Shown one piece after another: positions 27,262 through 36,247 of a stretch of DNA of 64,000 nt. Both the position numbers and the translations under genes were made by a program. The notes beneath the pieces were generated by a model. The model was not told where the DNA came from and did no database searches. It was given only the letters and a program-made list of their open reading frames with translations. Source of the DNA: Gammaproteobacteria bacterium (GTDB lineage: Bacteria; Pseudomonadota; Gammaproteobacteria; Pseudomonadales; Azotimanducaceae); assembly GCA_028824555.1 (NCBI GenBank), contig JAPPDJ010000018.1:1-64000 (forward strand). Reading direction: 5' to 3'. Numbering within the stretch: position 1 is the first letter of the stretch; the number at the start of each line of letters is the position of its first letter.

Positions 27262-29169
27262 ATGCGAGCCGTGGACGTCACGGCAGAACTCCATCGCGCC
27301 GCCGCATCGCTGCGGGCGGGACACGCCGCCAGAGCGAAGCGGGCGGCGCAGGATGTGCTGGCGGTCGAGCCTAGCAACGCCAGGGCCCGGCACCTGCTCG
27401 GCGCCGCTTTCGCCCGCGAGGGCAACCTGGCGAAAGCCATCGACCATCTACAAACCGCTGCGCGAGCGATGCCCGGGCAGCGTGCCGTGGCAGCGGACCT
27501 CGCCGCAGCGTGGCAACGCCATGCGGATGGTCTGTTTGGCGAAGGCCGGGACGACGACGCCCGCTCAGCGCAGCGCGAAGCGATTTCCTGCGACCCGTTC
27601 TTCCCCGACATCCGGGCGGCGATCCAGGCCGGCGCGGAAGGCCGCCTGCGCGATGCCGAAACCGGCTACCGAGACGTGCTCAAAGCGGACCCGAACCACA
27701 TCCATGCCCTCGTGGGCCTCGCCAATATCGCCATCGACCGCAACGCGCCGGACGACGCCGAGCGCTTACTCGGGCGGGCCATGTCGGTCTCCGCCAACGT
27801 CAGCCACGTGCATCGTGCTCTGGCCCGCCTAGCTATGAGCCGGTCGCGATTCCCGGAGGCCGAGGCTGCGGCAGGGCGCGCGGTGAAGCTCAATCCCGAG
27901 CTCGCCGAGAGCTGGACGACGTTGGGCACGGTGCTGGCGTGGGGCCTCAAGCAGGCGGAAGCGGCAAACGCATTCGAGCGCGCGCTCGCGATCAACCCGA
28001 AGCAGCCGCGCGTGCATCTCTCGCTCGGCCACGTCCACAAGGCACTCGGCAACTCGGATGCGAGCATCCGCGCCTACCGAAACGCAGTGGGTGCCGACGC
28101 TGGTCTGGGCGAGGCGTGGTGGAGCCTTGCCGATCTCAAGACCTATCGCTTCACGGATGCAGAACGAGGCGCCATGCAGGCGGCGCAGGAACGCAAGGAC
28201 CTGTTCGGCCGCGACCGCGCTGCGCTCCACTTCGCCCTCGGCAAGGCGTTCGAGGACAGCGGCGAGGTGGACCAAGCGTTCGAGCACTACCGCCGCGGCA
28301 ACGATCTGCGCGCGAGCCACGAGTCGTTCAACGTGGAACGGTTCGAGGCGCAGTGCCAGCGTTTGCGGCAGGCGTTTACGGCGACTGCGCTCGCCGAGAA
28401 GCAGGGAACGGGACGCTCGGCAGTTGATCCTGCTCCCATACCCATCTTCGTCATCGGCCTGCCCCGTTCCGGCTCCACGCTGGTGGACCAGATCCTCTCG
28501 TCCCACAGCCGCGTGCAAGGAACGATGGAACTGCCTCATGTGCTCGGCTACGTGCGCGAGCTCGAACGCGGCGCCGGCTACCCGGACGCCGCGCAGCAAA
28601 TGTCGCCCGAGGACTTGCAAGCCTTGGGCGAGCGCTACCTTGCGGAAACCGCCTCCCACCGCGGCGATGCCCCGTACTTCGTGGACAAGATGCCCAACAA
28701 CTTCCTCCACGTCGGCCTCATCGCCGGCATGTTGCCGCAGGCACGTTTTGTGGACACCCGCCGCCATCCATTGGGCTGTGCCTTGAGCATCTACAAGCAG
28801 AATTTCGCCCGCGGCCAATCCTTCAGCTATCGCCTGGACACCCTCGCCGCCTACTACAAGGGCTACCTCGAAATGATGCGCCACTGGCAGAGCGTGCTGC
28901 CGGGCCGCATCCACCGCGTCATCTACGAACGCATGGTGGACCACACCGAAGCCGAAACCCGCCGCCTCCTCGCCCACTGCGACCTGCCCTTCGAGGAATC
29001 GTGCCTCCGCTTTTTCGAAACCGACCGCGTGGTCCGCACTGCCAGCGCCGAGCAAGTGCGCCAGCCCATCTACACCGACGCCAAGGAACACTGGCAGGCC
29101 TTTGGGCCGCACCTCTCGGCTCTCGAATCTGCCTTGGGCGACGCACTGCATAGGTGGGACAGAGCCTGA
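27262..29169 (+). CDS. TPR-repeat sulfotransferase
   Basis: The 635-residue protein has N-terminal tetratricopeptide repeats (about 1-300; for example AGRAVKLNPELAESWTTLGT and LAINPKQPRVHLSLGHVHKA). The C-terminal sulfotransferase domain is about 390-630. The PAPS 5'-phosphosulfate loop is GLPRSGSTLV at 399-408, and the 3'-phosphate side has FVDTRRHPLGCALSIYKQNF. It would transfer sulfate from PAPS to a protein, glycan or small molecule, with the TPRs choosing the partner. No signal peptide is seen. It precedes a TonB-dependent receptor gene by 84 bases on the same strand, an arrangement I have seen in related marine gammaproteobacteria. The acceptor is unknown. Confidence 0.88.
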   Translation: MRAVDVTAELHRAAASLRAGHAARAKRAAQDVLAVEPSNARARHLLGAAFAREGNLAKAIDHLQTAARAMPGQRAVAADLAAAWQRHADGLFGEGRDDDARSAQREAISCDPFFPDIRAAIQAGAEGRLRDAETGYRDVLKADPNHIHALVGLANIAIDRNAPDDAERLLGRAMSVSANVSHVHRALARLAMSRSRFPEAEAAAGRAVKLNPELAESWTTLGTVLAWGLKQAEAANAFERALAINPKQPRVHLSLGHVHKALGNSDASIRAYRNAVGADAGLGEAWWSLADLKTYRFTDAERGAMQAAQERKDLFGRDRAALHFALGKAFEDSGEVDQAFEHYRRGNDLRASHESFNVERFEAQCQRLRQAFTATALAEKQGTGRSAVDPAPIPIFVIGLPRSGSTLVDQILSSHSRVQGTMELPHVLGYVRELERGAGYPDAAQQMSPEDLQALGERYLAETASHRGDAPYFVDKMPNNFLHVGLIAGMLPQARFVDTRRHPLGCALSIYKQNFARGQSFSYRLDTLAAYYKGYLEMMRHWQSVLPGRIHRVIYERMVDHTEAETRRLLAHCDLPFEESCLRFFETDRVVRTASAEQVRQPIYTDAKEHWQAFGPHLSALESALGDALHRWDRA

Positions 29170-29253
29170 CTCCGCCTTCCGCGGCGCTTGGCCGTTGCTT
29201 CCCAAGCGCAGTGGTGTACATTGGCGCATCCGTCGCTGCCGGCCGGAGGAGCC

Positions 29254-31653
29254 ATGCGGAAGTCGCCAAAGACCCGGTGCCGAGAGACCAGCGCGCCCTC
29301 CCGCAACGGCGCCCCGCCGTTCCCGCTTTCCAAACTCGCGATCGCAGTCGCCGCCGCATCGGGGCTTGGCGCTGCGCCGTCTCTGCATGCTCAGGAGGCG
29401 TCGGCTTCAGCGCCGGCGCTCGAGGAAGTGATCGTCACCGCCCGCAAGCGGGAGTCCAACATTCAGGACACGCCGGTGAGCATTCAGGCGTTCACCTCGG
29501 ACGACCTGGAGCGGATGGACCTCGACCGGTTCGAGGATTTCGCCGATCAGTCGCCTTCGCTTTCCTACATCAGCGCCGGCCCCGGCACGCAGCTCATGCA
29601 CATTCGCGGCGTGTCCGACGGCGGCATCCCGCATGTCTTCCGCACCAACGACGCGACCACCAGCTACTACTTGGATGAGCAACCGGTGAACGGGCGGGCC
29701 GGCGGTGCGCCGGACCTCCACCTCTACGACATCGAACGCATCGAGGTGCTGCGCGGGCCAGAGGGCACCTACTACGGTGCAAGCTCGGTCTCTGGCACGG
29801 TGCGGATCATCACCAACAAGCCCGATACGGAAGAGACCGCCTACGGCTTCGATCTTGCCGGCGGCAGCATCGCCCACGGCGACACCACCTACACGGCGGA
29901 GGGCTTCGGCAACCTGCCGCTGTCGGATCGGGCTGCGGTTCGCGCCGTTTTCTGGCACGACAAGTCGAACGGCTTCGTGGACAACATCGAGCAGGACTTC
30001 ACCTACAGCAACGGCGTGACGGTGAACAACCGGCAGTGGGCCGGCGAGGACTACAACGAAGAGGAAACAACCGGCGGCCGCATCGCCCTTAGCTTCGATA
30101 TCAACGAGGATTGGCAGGTGCTGGGCACGGCCATGACCCAGGCCACCAAGACTGTGGGCGCATGGGATCACGACCCCACCCGGCACGGCGACCTCGAAGT
30201 GACCCGGCGCGGCCCGGAATACACGAATCTGAACCACGCCCAATACGCCTTCACCCTCACCGGCGAGACCGGCATCGGCGATCTCGTGTACGCGACGAGC
30301 TACTACGACCGCGACGACCTCGCCGTGAACGATTATTCCGACTACGTCGAATACGCCTCGTTCGGGAGCTGGGTGCAGCAGCACGCCTGCGAGAACTTCT
30401 ACTGGTATGGCTTCACCGGCTGCGCCGACCCGAGCATCTTCTTCGAAAGCGAAGCCAACGCCAGCCGCTGGTCCCACGAACTCAGGATGGCGTCCACCGG
30501 CGAAGGCCGTTTGAACTGGATTGGAGGCATCTACTCCGAGACCGGGCGCTACGACGGTTATCTGTTCTGGGAAATGCCGGGCATCAACTTCACCAGCGGC
30601 CCGGCGGAGTACTACGTCAGCCGCGACGGCGGCACGCCGCTGCCGCTCGAGTGGTGGAGCTGCCCCGGCTGGAAGGGCACGAACAGCTATGCCGCGGCGT
30701 TTGGCGACGTGTCCTGGGACTTCACTGATCAACTCACCCTCGCCGCAGGGATGCGCGTGTTCCGCGCCGACGACGGCGAGGGCAGTGGCTGGAGTTGCGG
30801 CTATCCGTGGGAGCCCAAGGAGTACGACGCAGACCAGCCGGGCGAATCGGACACCGACCAAACCCTCAAGTTCAGCGCCCAGTACGACCTCTCCGAGGAC
30901 GTACTGATCTACGCTGCCTACGGCGAAGGCTTCCGTCGCGGCAGCCGCAACCCCAACGTCACCCACCCGGAGGTGCCGGAGTTCTACGAATCCGACTTCA
31001 GCCGTTCGTGGGAGGTAGGCTGGAAGTCGACGATGGCCGAGGGTCGGGTGGTGCTGAACGGCGCCGCCTACTTCATCGACTGGGACAACTTCCAGACGGT
31101 CCTCTACGACCTCCTCACGGTGCCGTTCAACTTCCGTCGCAACGTGGAAGGCGCCACCATCCGGGGCGTCGAAGCCGACCTCACGGCGGTGCTGAGCGAG
31201 AACTGGACGCTCACCGGCGGCCTCGCCTTCAACCGCGCGGAACTCGTGGGCGACTTTGCCACCATCGCCCGAGAACCTCGCTTCGTCTATGCCGCCGAAG
31301 GGCGCCGCCTCGCGCACACGCCGGAGTGGAGCGCGTCGGTGGGCCTCAGCTACGACCGCCCCTTGAGCGGCAACCGCGCCGTGTATGGCCTCTTCAACTG
31401 GTCCTTCACCGACGAGCGCTGGAACCTGCTCGCGCGCCAGAGTGAACAGCCACCGGTGCTCATGGACGCCTATTCCCTCGTCAACGTCCGCGCCGGCATG
31501 GACTTCAACGGCGGCGCCTGGGGAGCGGAGCTCTTCATCACGAATCTGACGGACGAGCGAGCGCAGATCTTCCAGAACTCGGGCTACTACGACTCGCGCA
31601 TCACCACCAACCGGCCGAGAACCATCGGCATCCGGCTGAAGGTGCGCTCCTAG
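29254..31653 (+). CDS. TonB-dependent outer-membrane receptor
   Basis: The 799-residue receptor would take up a ligand across the outer membrane using TonB energy. A signal peptide ends at about LGAAPSLHAQ. The TonB-box region is EEVIVTARKRESNIQDTPVS, followed by the plug domain (IRGVSDGGIPHVFRT; IERIEVLRGPEGTYYGASSV). A 22-strand barrel follows, with FITNLTDERAQIF near the end. The final residues are RTIGIRLKVRS, without the usual terminal aromatic. ATG 29254 has GGAGGAG a few bases upstream. The ligand is not evident; many receptors of this group are annotated for iron complexes but import plant or algal compounds. Confidence 0.92.
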   Translation: MRKSPKTRCRETSAPSRNGAPPFPLSKLAIAVAAASGLGAAPSLHAQEASASAPALEEVIVTARKRESNIQDTPVSIQAFTSDDLERMDLDRFEDFADQSPSLSYISAGPGTQLMHIRGVSDGGIPHVFRTNDATTSYYLDEQPVNGRAGGAPDLHLYDIERIEVLRGPEGTYYGASSVSGTVRIITNKPDTEETAYGFDLAGGSIAHGDTTYTAEGFGNLPLSDRAAVRAVFWHDKSNGFVDNIEQDFTYSNGVTVNNRQWAGEDYNEEETTGGRIALSFDINEDWQVLGTAMTQATKTVGAWDHDPTRHGDLEVTRRGPEYTNLNHAQYAFTLTGETGIGDLVYATSYYDRDDLAVNDYSDYVEYASFGSWVQQHACENFYWYGFTGCADPSIFFESEANASRWSHELRMASTGEGRLNWIGGIYSETGRYDGYLFWEMPGINFTSGPAEYYVSRDGGTPLPLEWWSCPGWKGTNSYAAAFGDVSWDFTDQLTLAAGMRVFRADDGEGSGWSCGYPWEPKEYDADQPGESDTDQTLKFSAQYDLSEDVLIYAAYGEGFRRGSRNPNVTHPEVPEFYESDFSRSWEVGWKSTMAEGRVVLNGAAYFIDWDNFQTVLYDLLTVPFNFRRNVEGATIRGVEADLTAVLSENWTLTGGLAFNRAELVGDFATIAREPRFVYAAEGRRLAHTPEWSASVGLSYDRPLSGNRAVYGLFNWSFTDERWNLLARQSEQPPVLMDAYSLVNVRAGMDFNGGAWGAELFITNLTDERAQIFQNSGYYDSRITTNRPRTIGIRLKVRS

Positions 31654-31693
31654 CAGCCTACCGTCTCGCGGTAAGGCCAGGCGAAGGAACGGC

Positions 31694-32818
31694 GTGGGCG
31701 TTCACGGCACCGTCATCGACTGCGACTCCCACGTGATGGAGCCGGCCGATCTGTGGCAGCGCTATCTCGAACCTGCCTATCGGGACCGCGCGATTCGGAT
31801 CGAGGAAACCGACGGCGTCGAGCAACTCGTCATCGGCGAGAAGGTCGTGCTCGAACGGGTGCTCGCCGGCTTGGGCGGCGCCAACATCGACCGCCGCAAG
31901 CTCTTCACCGAACCACATCGCTACATCGACGGCTGCCCGCCGGCGAGCTACGACCCCCACGAACGGGCGAAGCTGCTCGACAGTTGGGGCGTGGACCGCG
32001 GCGTGCTGTTCCCCACGATCGGCATCCTGCCGTTCCCGGAAGAAGACGTCGATCTCGCCTCCGCCTACTGCCGCGCCTACAACACCTGGCAGGCGGAGTT
32101 CTTCCAGACGATTCCCGACCGCGTGGTGCCCATCGCCACGATCAACTGGCACGACGTGGACGAAGCTGCCAAGGAACTCGACCGCTGCCTCGCGCTCGGC
32201 TTCCGGGGCCTGTTCGTGCCACCGGAAACCATCGCTGGCAAGAGCCCTGGCGACGCCCATTTCGACCCCCTGTGGTCGCGCTGCCAAGAAGCGGGAATCC
32301 CCGGCTGCCTGCACGTCATCGTCCGCTTCGACGGCGCCGCAGCTCCCTTCGCCGGCTGGCGCACGGCTGGCTTGGGTCCCACGTTCGGCTTCTCGCTCGG
32401 CGCAACCGGACAGCTCATTCCCGCACTCGCCGCCCTAGTCCTTGGCGGCCTCTTCGACCGCTTCGAGAATCTCAAGATCGTCAGCGTCGAGGCGGGCTGT
32501 GGCTTCGCGGCCTACCTGATGGACCGCCTAGACGAAAAACACCACTTCTTCCGCCCCCTCTCGCTAACCCCACTGGCGGAACGCCCCAGCGACTACATCC
32601 GCCGCAACTGCTACTTCGTCGCCGAACCGGAAGAACGCACCATCAGCGCCATGATGGACCTCGTAGGCGAAGACCACATCCTCTGGGGCAGCGACTACCC
32701 CCACGTGGACTCCCGCCTCGACGCCGCGGACCTGATGCGCGAATCGGTGAGGGCCGAATCCGGAGAACGCCTGGCGGGATTCTTGGGCAAGAACGCGATG
32801 CGCGTGTTCGACCTTTAG
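31694..32818 (+). CDS. Amidohydrolase-2 family (ACMSD-like) metal hydrolase or decarboxylase
   Basis: The 374-residue TIM-barrel enzyme has the N-terminal motif VIDCDSHVMEPADLW, in which Asp/His replace the usual HxH (as in ACMSD and related decarboxylases and hydrolases). VEAGCGFAAYLMDRLDEK and ILWGSDYPHVDS near the C-terminus carry the other ligands. These enzymes act on aromatic acids or lactones, often in ring-cleavage pathways. The start is GTG 31694, with GAAGGA upstream. It follows the TonB receptor by 40 bases and could be co-transcribed. The exact reaction is unknown. Confidence 0.85.
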   Translation: MGVHGTVIDCDSHVMEPADLWQRYLEPAYRDRAIRIEETDGVEQLVIGEKVVLERVLAGLGGANIDRRKLFTEPHRYIDGCPPASYDPHERAKLLDSWGVDRGVLFPTIGILPFPEEDVDLASAYCRAYNTWQAEFFQTIPDRVVPIATINWHDVDEAAKELDRCLALGFRGLFVPPETIAGKSPGDAHFDPLWSRCQEAGIPGCLHVIVRFDGAAAPFAGWRTAGLGPTFGFSLGATGQLIPALAALVLGGLFDRFENLKIVSVEAGCGFAAYLMDRLDEKHHFFRPLSLTPLAERPSDYIRRNCYFVAEPEERTISAMMDLVGEDHILWGSDYPHVDSRLDAADLMRESVRAESGERLAGFLGKNAMRVFDL

Positions 32819-32884
32819 GGGCCCCGAACAAGCACCTCCCATCGACATGCCCTCTTCGGGAGGGCGCCTCCATCGCCCGGGGGC

Positions 32885-33712
32885 TCAGTGAAACGGCCGA
32901 TCTCCCTTCACCGTCACCCGGATGCCGCTTCGGGTTTGGGGGTAGTAGTCCCAGATGGCGACGTGTTGGACGCAGCGGTTGTCCCACATGGCGATGGAGT
33001 GGGCCTGCCATTGGAAGCGGCACTGGAACGCCGGGTTCTTGATGTGCTCGAACAGGAAGTCGAGCAAGGCGCGGCTTTCCGTGCGTGACAACCCTTCGAT
33101 GCGGCGGGTGAAGCCGGCGTTGACGAACAGTGCCTTGCGCCCGGTGACCGGGTGGGTGCGGATCACCGGGTGGGAGGCTTTCGGGAACTCGCGCTGCGGC
33201 TTGTGGTCGCCGTATTGGCCGGTGTAGTCGGACTCGTGTCGGGCGGTCAGGCCGTCCAAAAGCGTGCGCATCGGCTCGCTCAAGGCGTCGTAGGCCTCGT
33301 ACATGCTGGCGAACAGCGTGTCGCCGCCATGCTTCGGCACCGTCTCGAGATGCAGGATGCTGCCGAGGGGTGGTTCTTCGTCGGCGGAGACGTCCGAGTG
33401 CCAGCCGGCGCCGTTCTGCCGGAACGACTCCTTGTCTGTGTGGATCATCATCAGTTCCGGATTGCCGTGCGCATAGGGTGCGGCCGGATGGATGTGCAGT
33501 TCCCCAAAGCGACGCCCGAAGGCGAGGTGCTGCTCCGCCGAGATGTGCTGGTCGCGCAGGAAGATCACCTGATGCGCCATCCAGGCGGCGTGGATTTCCT
33601 CGAAGGCGTCGTCGCTCAATGGGCGAGCGAGGTCGACGCCGTGCAACGTAGCGCCGATGGTGGGCGTGAGCGGCTCCACCTCGACGTGGCGATAGACGCG
33701 TCCTGCGTTCAT
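32885..33712 (-). CDS. TauD/TfdA family 2-oxoglutarate-dependent dioxygenase
   Basis: The 275-residue Fe(II)/2-oxoglutarate oxygenase opens VEPLTPTIGATLHGVDLARP. The facial triad is probably His-x-Asp in GAGWHSDVSADEEPP and the late His in NRCVQHVAIWDYYPQTR, whose Arg should bind 2-oxoglutarate. TauD/TfdA enzymes hydroxylate taurine, phenoxyacetates or other acids to release sulfite or aldehydes; no sulfonate genes lie nearby, so the substrate is open. It is the second gene of a minus-strand pair with the cyclase-family gene, 12 bases apart. Confidence 0.88.
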   Translation of the reverse strand: MNAGRVYRHVEVEPLTPTIGATLHGVDLARPLSDDAFEEIHAAWMAHQVIFLRDQHISAEQHLAFGRRFGELHIHPAAPYAHGNPELMMIHTDKESFRQNGAGWHSDVSADEEPPLGSILHLETVPKHGGDTLFASMYEAYDALSEPMRTLLDGLTARHESDYTGQYGDHKPQREFPKASHPVIRTHPVTGRKALFVNAGFTRRIEGLSRTESRALLDFLFEHIKNPAFQCRFQWQAHSIAMWDNRCVQHVAIWDYYPQTRSGIRVTVKGDRPFH

Positions 33713-33724
33713 TTTGGCTTCCCC

Positions 33725-34675
33725 CTAACGAATCGCGATGGGATTGATGATCATCTGCACTGCGCCGCGCACCTTGGCCTGCCCAAGCACGAACAGGAAC
33801 TCGAACGCGCCGTCACGCACCAGCGGACCGGTGTTCATCGTCTCCAAGATGTAGATGCCATTCTCCTTCAGCAGGATGACGTGGCCCTGGAAGGGTCGGG
33901 CCGGATCCGGCGGTGGCACCACGTCGAGGCCCCAGGTGTCGGCGCCCACTGCGACCACGTTCTTGTCCGCCATGTATTGCGCCACTTCCTCGGTCTGGCC
34001 CGGCTCCGCCGCCACCCAAACCTCCGGCTCCGCTACCAGCTTGGCGTCCGTCCAGCCGGTGTGGAACAGCACCACATCGCCTTCCCGAACCGGCGTGCCC
34101 TGCTTCTGCTGCACCGATTCGACATCCTCCACGGTGAAGTACTGCCCCGCCTCCATGCTCTCGACGCCGAAGTGGCCGGCCATGTCCAGCACGATGCCGC
34201 GTGCGACGATGGGCGGGACTTTCTCGATGCCGAGCTTGGTGAGGCCCGTGATGCCGGCGAAGTCGCTGGCGTGGTTGCAGTTGTAGTAGGTGCCGTCGGG
34301 GCCGCCGAGATGCCCCAAGCCGTCGATCTGCGGCCCGATGCCGAACCACCCTTGGAAGACGTCGTCGTTGTAGGTGGCGTTCGGGAACGGCCGGTTGCCC
34401 TCCTGCTGGTTCGGCTGCACCACCTGCAGCATCAGGCCGCGTGGCGCGAAGGCCGGGGTGGTGGAGTCGATGACGATGCCGAGGCTGTAGGTCTTGCCCG
34501 TCTTGATGAGCTTGGACGCCGCCAGCACCGACTCTGCCGTGATGAGGTTGGCGCTACCGATCTCGTCGTCCGCGCCCCAGTGCGAGTGCTGGCACTCGTC
34601 CGCCCACGCCGCGCCGCCGAATGCTGCGGCCAGCAATGCCGACGCGACCACGCGCGTCCCATGTTGCCTGTTCAT
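33725..34675 (-). CDS. Cyclase family (kynurenine formamidase-like) protein, exported
   Basis: The 316-residue protein has a signal peptide (MNRQHGTRVVASALLAAAFG, continuing to AWA). It belongs to the metal-dependent cyclase/formamidase family (PF04199). The canonical HxGTHxDxPxH zinc site is altered: the segment reads IDGLGHLGGPDGTYYNCN, keeping one His, as in the larger cyclase-family group found with dehydrogenases. DVVLFHTGW and VVGVDTWGLD-like stretches are typical. ATG 34675 has a strong AAGGAGG. It heads the two-gene unit with the TauD-like oxygenase. The reaction is unknown. Confidence 0.82.
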   Translation of the reverse strand: MNRQHGTRVVASALLAAAFGGAAWADECQHSHWGADDEIGSANLITAESVLAASKLIKTGKTYSLGIVIDSTTPAFAPRGLMLQVVQPNQQEGNRPFPNATYNDDVFQGWFGIGPQIDGLGHLGGPDGTYYNCNHASDFAGITGLTKLGIEKVPPIVARGIVLDMAGHFGVESMEAGQYFTVEDVESVQQKQGTPVREGDVVLFHTGWTDAKLVAEPEVWVAAEPGQTEEVAQYMADKNVVAVGADTWGLDVVPPPDPARPFQGHVILLKENGIYILETMNTGPLVRDGAFEFLFVLGQAKVRGAVQMIINPIAIR

Positions 34676-34775
34676 GCCCCCTCCTTGTCGCTTTGCCCGC
34701 GCCAGGAGGCCGTCGCTACGGGGCGGCCTTCTGCTTGGGCTCCGGTGTTAGCGCGCCCTTTCGGGCGCCTCGGCC

Positions 34776-34820
34776 AACAGCCTTCGGACCTCGCCGCTAC
34801 GACGCAGTCCGAAGGCTGTT
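34776..34820. promoter_or_regulatory. Perfect 14-bp inverted repeat in a divergent intergenic region
   Basis: AACAGCCTTCGGAC (34776-34789) and GTCCGAAGGCTGTT (34807-34820) are exact reverse complements separated by 17 bases. They lie between the divergent cyclase-family (start 34675) and enoyl-CoA hydratase (start 34862) genes. No T-tract follows and no gene ends here, so an operator or repeat remnant is likelier than a terminator. A smaller hairpin, GCGCGCCCTTTCGGGCGC, lies just upstream. Confidence 0.6.
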
Positions 34821-34861
34821 AGCATCGTCGCAAGTGTGCTGGAGGGCAAGGGCAGCAAAAC

Positions 34862-35680
34862 ATGACCGAAACCGACGAGATTCTGTGCGAGCGCAAGGGT
34901 GAACAGGACGGCATCCTCTGGCTGACGCTGAACCGGCCGGAGCGCCTGAACGCATTGACGTTCCCGCTCCTGCGCAAGATGCGGGAGATCCTCGTGGACG
35001 CCCGCTTCGACCGCACCGTGCGCTGCGTCGTCATCACCGGTGCCGGACGCGGCTTCTGCGCCGGCATGGACATGGCAGGCGGCAGCGGCGGCGAGTCACA
35101 GCCGTCGGACGGCTCCGTGGATGTCGAAGGCTATCGGCTCAACTTCCGCCACGAAGTGGAAACCTACGTTGCGCTCCGGCGCCTCGAGGTGCCGGTGGTT
35201 GCCGCCGTCAATGGCCCCTGCGTCGGTGCCGGCTTCGACCTCGCCAGCCACTGCGACCTCGCCATCGGCTCGACCGCCGCCCGCTATCAGGTGGCCTACG
35301 TGCGCCGAGGTCTCTACGCCGACCTTGGCGGCTTCTGGTCGCTGCCGAAGATCCTCGGCTGGCGCAAGGCGATGGAGATGATGATGACCGGGCGCTTCAT
35401 GAGCGCCGAAGAGGCGCACGAGTGCGGCTTCACCAACTATCTGGTCGAGCCGGACGAGTTCGACGAGCGAGCGATGGAGTTCGCGCTGCAGATCGAGGCA
35501 GGCCCTCCCATCGGCCAGAAGGTGGGCAAGATGCTCGCCTATCGCACGGCGCATCTCGACTACGACACCGCCATGCAGTGGTCTGAAACCGCCATACCGC
35601 TGGTGGGGCTGTCGCAGGACTTCGGCGAGGGCGTGGCGGCATTCCGCGAGAAGCGCGACGCGACCTTCAAGGGGCGTTAG
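34862..35680 (+). CDS. Enoyl-CoA hydratase/isomerase family protein
   Basis: The 272-residue crotonase-fold protein has the N-terminus GILWLTLNRPERLNALTFP. The first oxyanion segment is AGRGFCAGMDMAGG and the second is VNGPCVGAGFDLASHCDLAI. The usual catalytic Glu region reads VRRGLYADLGGFWSLPKILG, again without an obvious Glu pair. It acts on acyl-CoA thioesters. It is the first of three same-strand genes (glutathione peroxidase, CaiB-type CoA-transferase), and the pairing with the CoA-transferase suggests degradation of an organic acid through its CoA ester. ATG 34862 follows GGAGGGCAAGGGCAG. Confidence 0.87.
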   Translation: MTETDEILCERKGEQDGILWLTLNRPERLNALTFPLLRKMREILVDARFDRTVRCVVITGAGRGFCAGMDMAGGSGGESQPSDGSVDVEGYRLNFRHEVETYVALRRLEVPVVAAVNGPCVGAGFDLASHCDLAIGSTAARYQVAYVRRGLYADLGGFWSLPKILGWRKAMEMMMTGRFMSAEEAHECGFTNYLVEPDEFDERAMEFALQIEAGPPIGQKVGKMLAYRTAHLDYDTAMQWSETAIPLVGLSQDFGEGVAAFREKRDATFKGR

Positions 35681-35749
35681 CAACCTCCCGTGGCGACCTT
35701 TGGCCGCATCTACCACACGCAGTCCTCAGGCCATTGACAGGAGGCAGCA

Positions 35750-36220
35750 ATGACCGCCTTCCACGACATCACCATGAACGCCATCACCGGCGAGCCGTTG
35801 ACCTTCTCCAAGTACAAGGGCCAAGCGTGCCTGGTGGTGAATCTCGCCAGCCAATGAGGCATGACCAAACAGTACGCAGGTCTGCGTACCCTGCAGGAGA
35901 GCGGCGCGGTGACGGTGCTTGGCTTCCCCTGCAACCAGTTCGGACGCCAGGAACCCGGCAGCAACGAGGAAATCCTTGAGTTCGCCCGCTCCCGCTACGA
36001 CTGCAACTTCCAGCTCTTCGAGAAGGTGGAGGTGAACGGCGACGGCGCCTGCGAGCTCTATCGGTTGCTGAAGGCCGCACAGCCGGGTGCCGACGGTGGC
36101 GAGGACATCCCCTGGAACTTCACCAAGTTTCTCGTCGGCCCAAACGGCAACGTGCTGGCGCGCTACGAACCAGGCATGACGCCTGCCAAGATCGGCGAAG
36201 ACCTCTCGTCACGCCTATGA
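35750..36220 (+). CDS. Glutathione peroxidase, probable selenoprotein (UGA read as selenocysteine)
   Basis: The 156-residue thiol/seleno-peroxidase would reduce hydroperoxides with glutathione or thioredoxin. ATG 35750 has AGGAGG a few bases upstream. The frame meets TGA at 35855-35857 (residue 36), exactly where the catalytic Cys/Sec stands: CLVVNLASQ, TGA, GMTKQYAGL. The rest of the family follows in the same frame to 36220, including FPCNQFGRQEPGSNEEI (catalytic Gln) and PWNFTKFLVGPNG (catalytic Trp and Asn). A SECIS-like hairpin follows the TGA. Conventional calling would start at 35861 and lose the active site. A sequencing error (TGA for TGC) is the alternative; the hairpin argues against it. 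No sel genes are in the window. Confidence 0.9.
35870..35893 (+). promoter_or_regulatory. Bacterial SECIS-like hairpin
   Basis: A 7-bp stem GTACGCA (35872-35878) and TGCGTAC (35883-35889) is closed by the loop GGTC, 21 bases after the TGA counting to the loop. An outer CA/TG extension is interrupted by a CC bulge. The central decamer GCAGGTCTGC is the same as the apical part of the E. coli fdhF SECIS element, which binds SelB. The distance fits bacterial SECIS elements. Confidence 0.82.
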
Positions 36221-36247
36221 GCCACCACATGCGCTAAGGGGAACACC

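Noticed and set aside
35855-35857. In-frame TGA in the glutathione peroxidase gene as a sign of a pseudogene
   Set aside because: The frame on both sides encodes conserved family motifs, the stop lies exactly at the catalytic residue and a SECIS-like hairpin follows, so read-through as selenocysteine is the better reading.
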